Source: Bacillota bacterium (GTDB taxonomy: Bacteria > Bacillota > Clostridia > Lachnospirales > Lachnospiraceae). From it: a stretch of DNA of 64,000 nucleotides. The notes beneath the pieces are model-generated. The model had not been told where the DNA came from. It saw nothing but the letters and a program-made list of their open reading frames with translations, and made no database searches. Shown piece by piece: positions 61,531-64,000 of this stretch. Both the position numbers and the translations under genes were made by a program. The DNA lies in contig JAEWYQ010000032.1 in assembly GCA_023395555.1 (NCBI GenBank), positions 16,323-80,322 on the forward strand. The letters are read 5' to 3'. Every line of letters starts with the position of its first letter. Positions within the stretch are counted from its first letter, which is position 1.

Positions 61531-63036
61531 ATGAACCTAATGTACAGGAGCACAAGAGATTCAAGCAGAAGGGTAACCGCATCCCAGGCTGTGTTACAGG
61601 GATTGGCCCCGGACGGAGGCTTATTCGTTCCGGAGACGATCCCGGTTTTTCAAAAAACAGTAAAAGAGCTGTCCGAGTTGGATTACCGTGAGACGGCTTA
61701 TGAGGTAATGAGACTGTTTTTGACTGATTATACCGAAGAGGAGCTGAAGGATTGTATTGCCAGTGCCTATGACGCCAAATTCGATACACCGGAGATCGCT
61801 CCTTTACGGAAGGCAGGCGAAGCATGCTTTAATAAAGTATGGTATCTGGAGCTGTTTCACGGAGCTACGATTGCGTTTAAGGATATGGCCTTATCCATCC
61901 TGCCTCATCTGCTGACCAAGGCGGCCAGAAAAAACAAGGTAGAGGAGGAGATTGTCATATTGACCGCTACCTCCGGAGATACAGGAAAGGCGGCATTGTC
62001 CGGTTTTGCCGATGTGGAGGGAACCAGAATCATCGTGTTCTACCCCAAGGATGGTGTCAGCCCCGTCCAGGAGAAGCAGATGGTGACCCAAAAGGGAGAG
62101 AATACCCATGTCATCGGAATTCGCGGCAATTTTGACGACGCCCAGACAGGGGTTAAGAATATATTCAGTGACAAGGATCTGGCTGCCCGTCTGAAGGCCG
62201 GCGGGTATCAGTTCTCCTCCGCCAATTCCATCAACATCGGCAGGTTGGTGCCCCAAATTGTATACTATGTCTATTCTTATATTTCTTTATATAAGAGAGG
62301 AGAGCTGGCTGAGGGAGAGAAGATTAATTTTGTCGTTCCCACCGGTAATTTTGGCAACATCCTTGCCGCGTATTATGCGAAGTCCATGGGACTCCCCATT
62401 GATAAGCTGATCTGCGCGTCCAATGAGAACAAGGTGTTATATGATTTCTTTAAAACCGGCTGCTACGACAGGAACCGGGAGTTCATATTAACAGAATCAC
62501 CCTCCATGGACATTCTGGTATCCAGCAACCTGGAGCGCCTTATTTATCACATTGCCGACGGAGATTCGGACAGAACAGCGGAGCTGATGAAGGCGTTGTC
62601 TGCAAGGGGCGCTTATGATATTACGCCGCAGATGAAGGCCAATCTGGCCGGCTTTTTCGGCGGATGGGCTTCCGGGGCAGAGACCAGGGAAGCTATTGCC
62701 AAGGCATATAAAGAGCATGGATATGTCATAGACACCCATACCGCGGTTGCCGCCGGCGTATACGATAAGTATGCGGCAGAAACAGGGGATACCACGAAGA
62801 CGGTAATTGTGTCCACTGCCAGCCCGTACAAATTCGGCTCCAGTGTTCTGGAAGCCCTTGGCCTCCCGGAGATCCCGAAGGACGATTATGAGCAGGCGCT
62901 GCTGCTGGCCGAAGTATCGAAGACGGAGATTCCGAAGGCGGTGGAGGAGCTACGCATGGCCCCGGTACGGCATACCAAGGTATGTGATACGGAAGAAATG
63001 CAGGAAATGGTGAAAGAAATTTTGAAAATAATCTAA
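61531..63036 (+). CDS. thrC: threonine synthase
   Basis: 501 residues from ATG 61531 (AAAGGGG some 12 bases upstream; ATG at 61540 is the alternative). PLP enzyme converting O-phosphohomoserine to threonine. Typical N-terminus (YRSTRD...LQGLAPDGGLFVPE), PLP lysine K117 in GATIAFKDMALS, ATSGDTGKAAL, GNFGNILAAYYA phosphate loop, and TESPSMDILVSSNLERLIY. Length and pattern match the longer, E. coli/clostridial-type enzyme. Confidence 0.95.
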   Translation: MNLMYRSTRDSSRRVTASQAVLQGLAPDGGLFVPETIPVFQKTVKELSELDYRETAYEVMRLFLTDYTEEELKDCIASAYDAKFDTPEIAPLRKAGEACFNKVWYLELFHGATIAFKDMALSILPHLLTKAARKNKVEEEIVILTATSGDTGKAALSGFADVEGTRIIVFYPKDGVSPVQEKQMVTQKGENTHVIGIRGNFDDAQTGVKNIFSDKDLAARLKAGGYQFSSANSINIGRLVPQIVYYVYSYISLYKRGELAEGEKINFVVPTGNFGNILAAYYAKSMGLPIDKLICASNENKVLYDFFKTGCYDRNREFILTESPSMDILVSSNLERLIYHIADGDSDRTAELMKALSARGAYDITPQMKANLAGFFGGWASGAETREAIAKAYKEHGYVIDTHTAVAAGVYDKYAAETGDTTKTVIVSTASPYKFGSSVLEALGLPEIPKDDYEQALLLAEVSKTEIPKAVEELRMAPVRHTKVCDTEEMQEMVKEILKII

Positions 63037-63060
63037 TTATGACAAAGGCGTGACATAGAT

Positions 63061-63088
63061 TTGACATAATCTAAGTGCATATTATAAA
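63061..63088 (+). promoter_or_regulatory. promoter of the structured RNA region
   Basis: TTGACA (63061-63066), 16-base spacer, TATAAA (63083-63088), predicting a start near 63095. Confidence 0.65.
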
Positions 63089-63094
63089 CATAGT

Positions 63095-63290
63095 CAAGGC
63101 AACAGTAGCAAAACCGCAGAATTGAACCCGGGCGAAGATGAAGTCACATCCTAATTCTACATCGGCGCAGGGGGGAGAGGGAAGCGGTGAATGCTATGAG
63201 GCGGGCAATATCCCCGCAAGCATTTTGACTAAGATATAGTCTGTCCGGCGCAGGGAATTACAGCGATTTCGGATGAAACGGCTGGTAAAA
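63095..63290 (+). ncRNA. candidate structured RNA, class not recognised
   Basis: Several nested helices: ACCGC (63112-63116) with GCGGT (63185-63189); within it AGAATT/AATTCT and GATG/CATC; then AATGCT/AGCATT enclosing GCGGG/CCCGC (63192-63226); GACT/AGTC (63229-63243); and a final CAGC...GCTG hairpin (63262-63285). It is unusually G-rich in purine runs for an intergenic region here. It lies between its own promoter and the separate promoter of the following secreted-protein gene. No signature of c-di-GMP, c-di-AMP, cobalamin, SAM, T-box or tmRNA was recognised. It may be a riboswitch-like element or a small RNA. Confidence 0.5.
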
Positions 63291-63296
63291 AATCCA

Positions 63297-63314
63297 AATT
63301 AACTTGGATAAAAA
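63297..63314 (-). terminator. hairpin acting as a possible minus-strand terminator
   Basis: ATCCAA-ATTAAC-TTGGAT; on the minus strand it is followed by six T, on the plus strand by AAAAAG. No minus-strand gene is known to need it. Confidence 0.35.
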
Positions 63315-63318
63315 GACT

Positions 63319-63347
63319 TGACCTTTTTTTCCTTTATTGTTATAATC
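63319..63347 (+). promoter_or_regulatory. promoter of the secreted Ig-like protein gene
   Basis: TTGACC (about 63319-63324), 17-base T-rich spacer, TATAAT (about 63342-63347). The gene starts some 130 bases later, so it has a long leader ending in a strong AAGGAGGAAG site. Confidence 0.75.
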
Positions 63348-63480
63348 ATCTTGTTGTTGGAAGATTATATTAGGCGTTACCTTTTCTATATTTTGCGGGG
63401 TTTACAGACTTTGTGAAGGTAGTGAGAGGGAAGCGCAGGATATAATACCAAACCATATATTTTAAGGAGGAAGTAAGAAT

Positions 63481-64000
63481 ATGAAGACAAAATTCTTTAA
63501 GAAGTTGTCCTTCGTTCTGGCATTTGCGATGGTTCTTTCCGTATTCGCTCCTGCCGCTGGAGTTTTCGCTGCTGCAAAGCCGAAACTCAATTCTACCAAC
63601 AAGTACTTACATCTTGGCGTAGATAAACTGGACGAATACAACTTCAACATTTCCGGCAAAGGAAACGGTTGGAAATATTATTGGGAATCTGCTAACGAAG
63701 ATGTTGCAGTAGTTAACGAGAAGAACGGTGTTACAACTGCTACAGGCGTTGGTAAGACAAAAGTAACTGTTACAATTACAGACAAGGATAAGGAAGTTGT
63801 AGCTAAACTTTCCGCAACCGTTACTGTAAGAGATAACATCAAAACAGTTAAGATTAGCAATCCGGTAGAGAAGCTGGCTGTTGGTGAAGAGCATGACTAC
63901 AACAGAAGCTATACAACAGTATCGGGAAGCACAAAGAAGACTTCTGCCATCACCAGATGGACAGTAAATTCTGACAAAGCTACCATCAATGACAGTGGTG
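63481..64000 (+). CDS. secreted S-layer-type / Ig-like domain protein, 3' end cut off
   Basis: The first 173 residues of a protein that continues outside the window. A Sec signal peptide (basic KTKFFKKL, hydrophobic SFVLAFAMVLSVFAPAAG, likely cleavage after VFA-AA) is followed by beta-rich sequence like bacterial Ig-like (Big_2) domains: YYWESANEDVAVVNEKNGVTTA, GVGKTKVTVTI, and another repeat starting KTVKISNPVEKLAVGE. Strong promoter, long leader and optimal ribosome site suggest high expression, as for an S-layer or major surface protein. Anchoring domains cannot be judged. Confidence 0.8.
   Translation, partial: MKTKFFKKLSFVLAFAMVLSVFAPAAGVFAAAKPKLNSTNKYLHLGVDKLDEYNFNISGKGNGWKYYWESANEDVAVVNEKNGVTTATGVGKTKVTVTITDKDKEVVAKLSATVTVRDNIKTVKISNPVEKLAVGEEHDYNRSYTTVSGSTKKTSAITRWTVNSDKATINDSG

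Noticed and set aside
63095..63290. c-di-GMP, c-di-AMP (ydaO) or cobalamin riboswitch upstream of the surface-protein gene
   Set aside because: The characteristic conserved blocks of these classes were not found; only a short GGTGAA stretch resembles a cobalamin motif, which is not enough.

Overview
The window looks like a chromosomal segment of an anaerobic Firmicute of class Clostridia, most likely family Lachnospiraceae. This rests on strong GGAGG-type ribosome binding sites, some TTG/GTG starts, near-consensus sigma-A promoters, a dgt-dnaG-rpoD-trmK gene order, a class A RNase P RNA, an anaerobic sulfatase-maturase-like radical SAM enzyme and clostridial-type GyrA/GyrB-like topoisomerase IV subunits. 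Almost all of it is core or housekeeping sequence. No phage, plasmid backbone, CRISPR array, complete insertion sequence or tRNA was recognised.

Layout. 1-2.7 kb: the end of a CofE-like F420 ligase, a GMP synthase with a collapsed glutaminase domain, and a ribulose-5-phosphate 4-epimerase. 2.8-3.7 kb (minus): a decayed YtrA-type GntR/ABC operon with a large operator-like dyad. 3.7-8 kb (minus): topoisomerase IV parE-parC. 8.6-12.8 kb: an Rpn-family nuclease, a nucleoside hydrolase, a PHP phosphoesterase and a LysA-type decarboxylase. 13-16.7 kb: greA-lysS, a subtilase remnant and a radical SAM/SPASM enzyme. 16.8-20.8 kb: a membrane-protein/cdaA/cdaR/HPr run (c-di-AMP synthesis and its regulator). 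21-22.9 kb: leuA behind a structured leader. 23.2-32.8 kb: a teichoic-acid-like polymer cluster (GT2-TagF fusion, TagG/TagH exporter, TagD, two more CDP-glycerol transferases) with a convergent LCP ligase and a polyprenyl glycosylphosphotransferase. 33-36.8 kb: an HtrA protease with a long Asn/Gly/Pro-rich tail, a ClpX paralogue and a zinc ribbon. 37-42 kb: a complete branched-chain amino acid ABC transporter (livJHMGF). 42-46 kb: a cytidylate-kinase-like protein, two aminotransferases, a receiver protein and queH. 46.4-49 kb: feoA-feoB-small Cys-rich protein behind a Fur-like box. 49.4-56.2 kb: dgt-dnaG-rpoD, trmK and a TGS/uridine-kinase-like protein. 56.2-56.6 kb (minus): rnpB. 56.8-59 kb: an orphan RelB/DinJ antitoxin with a YoeB remnant, then a two-component system. 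59-60 kb (minus): an AP2-domain protein. 60.4-64 kb: a SleB-like hydrolase, thrC, a structured RNA candidate, and the start of an abundant-type secreted Ig-like/S-layer protein.

The most unusual items are: the AP2/degenerate-HNH protein at 59061-60002, which looks like a homing endonuclease turned DNA-binding protein; the unassigned structured RNA at about 63095-63290 with its own promoter; the GMP synthase lacking its glutaminase active site; and several small relics (ABC ATPase N-terminus acting as a coupled leader peptide, subtilase tail, YoeB tail) that ordinary gene calling would miss.
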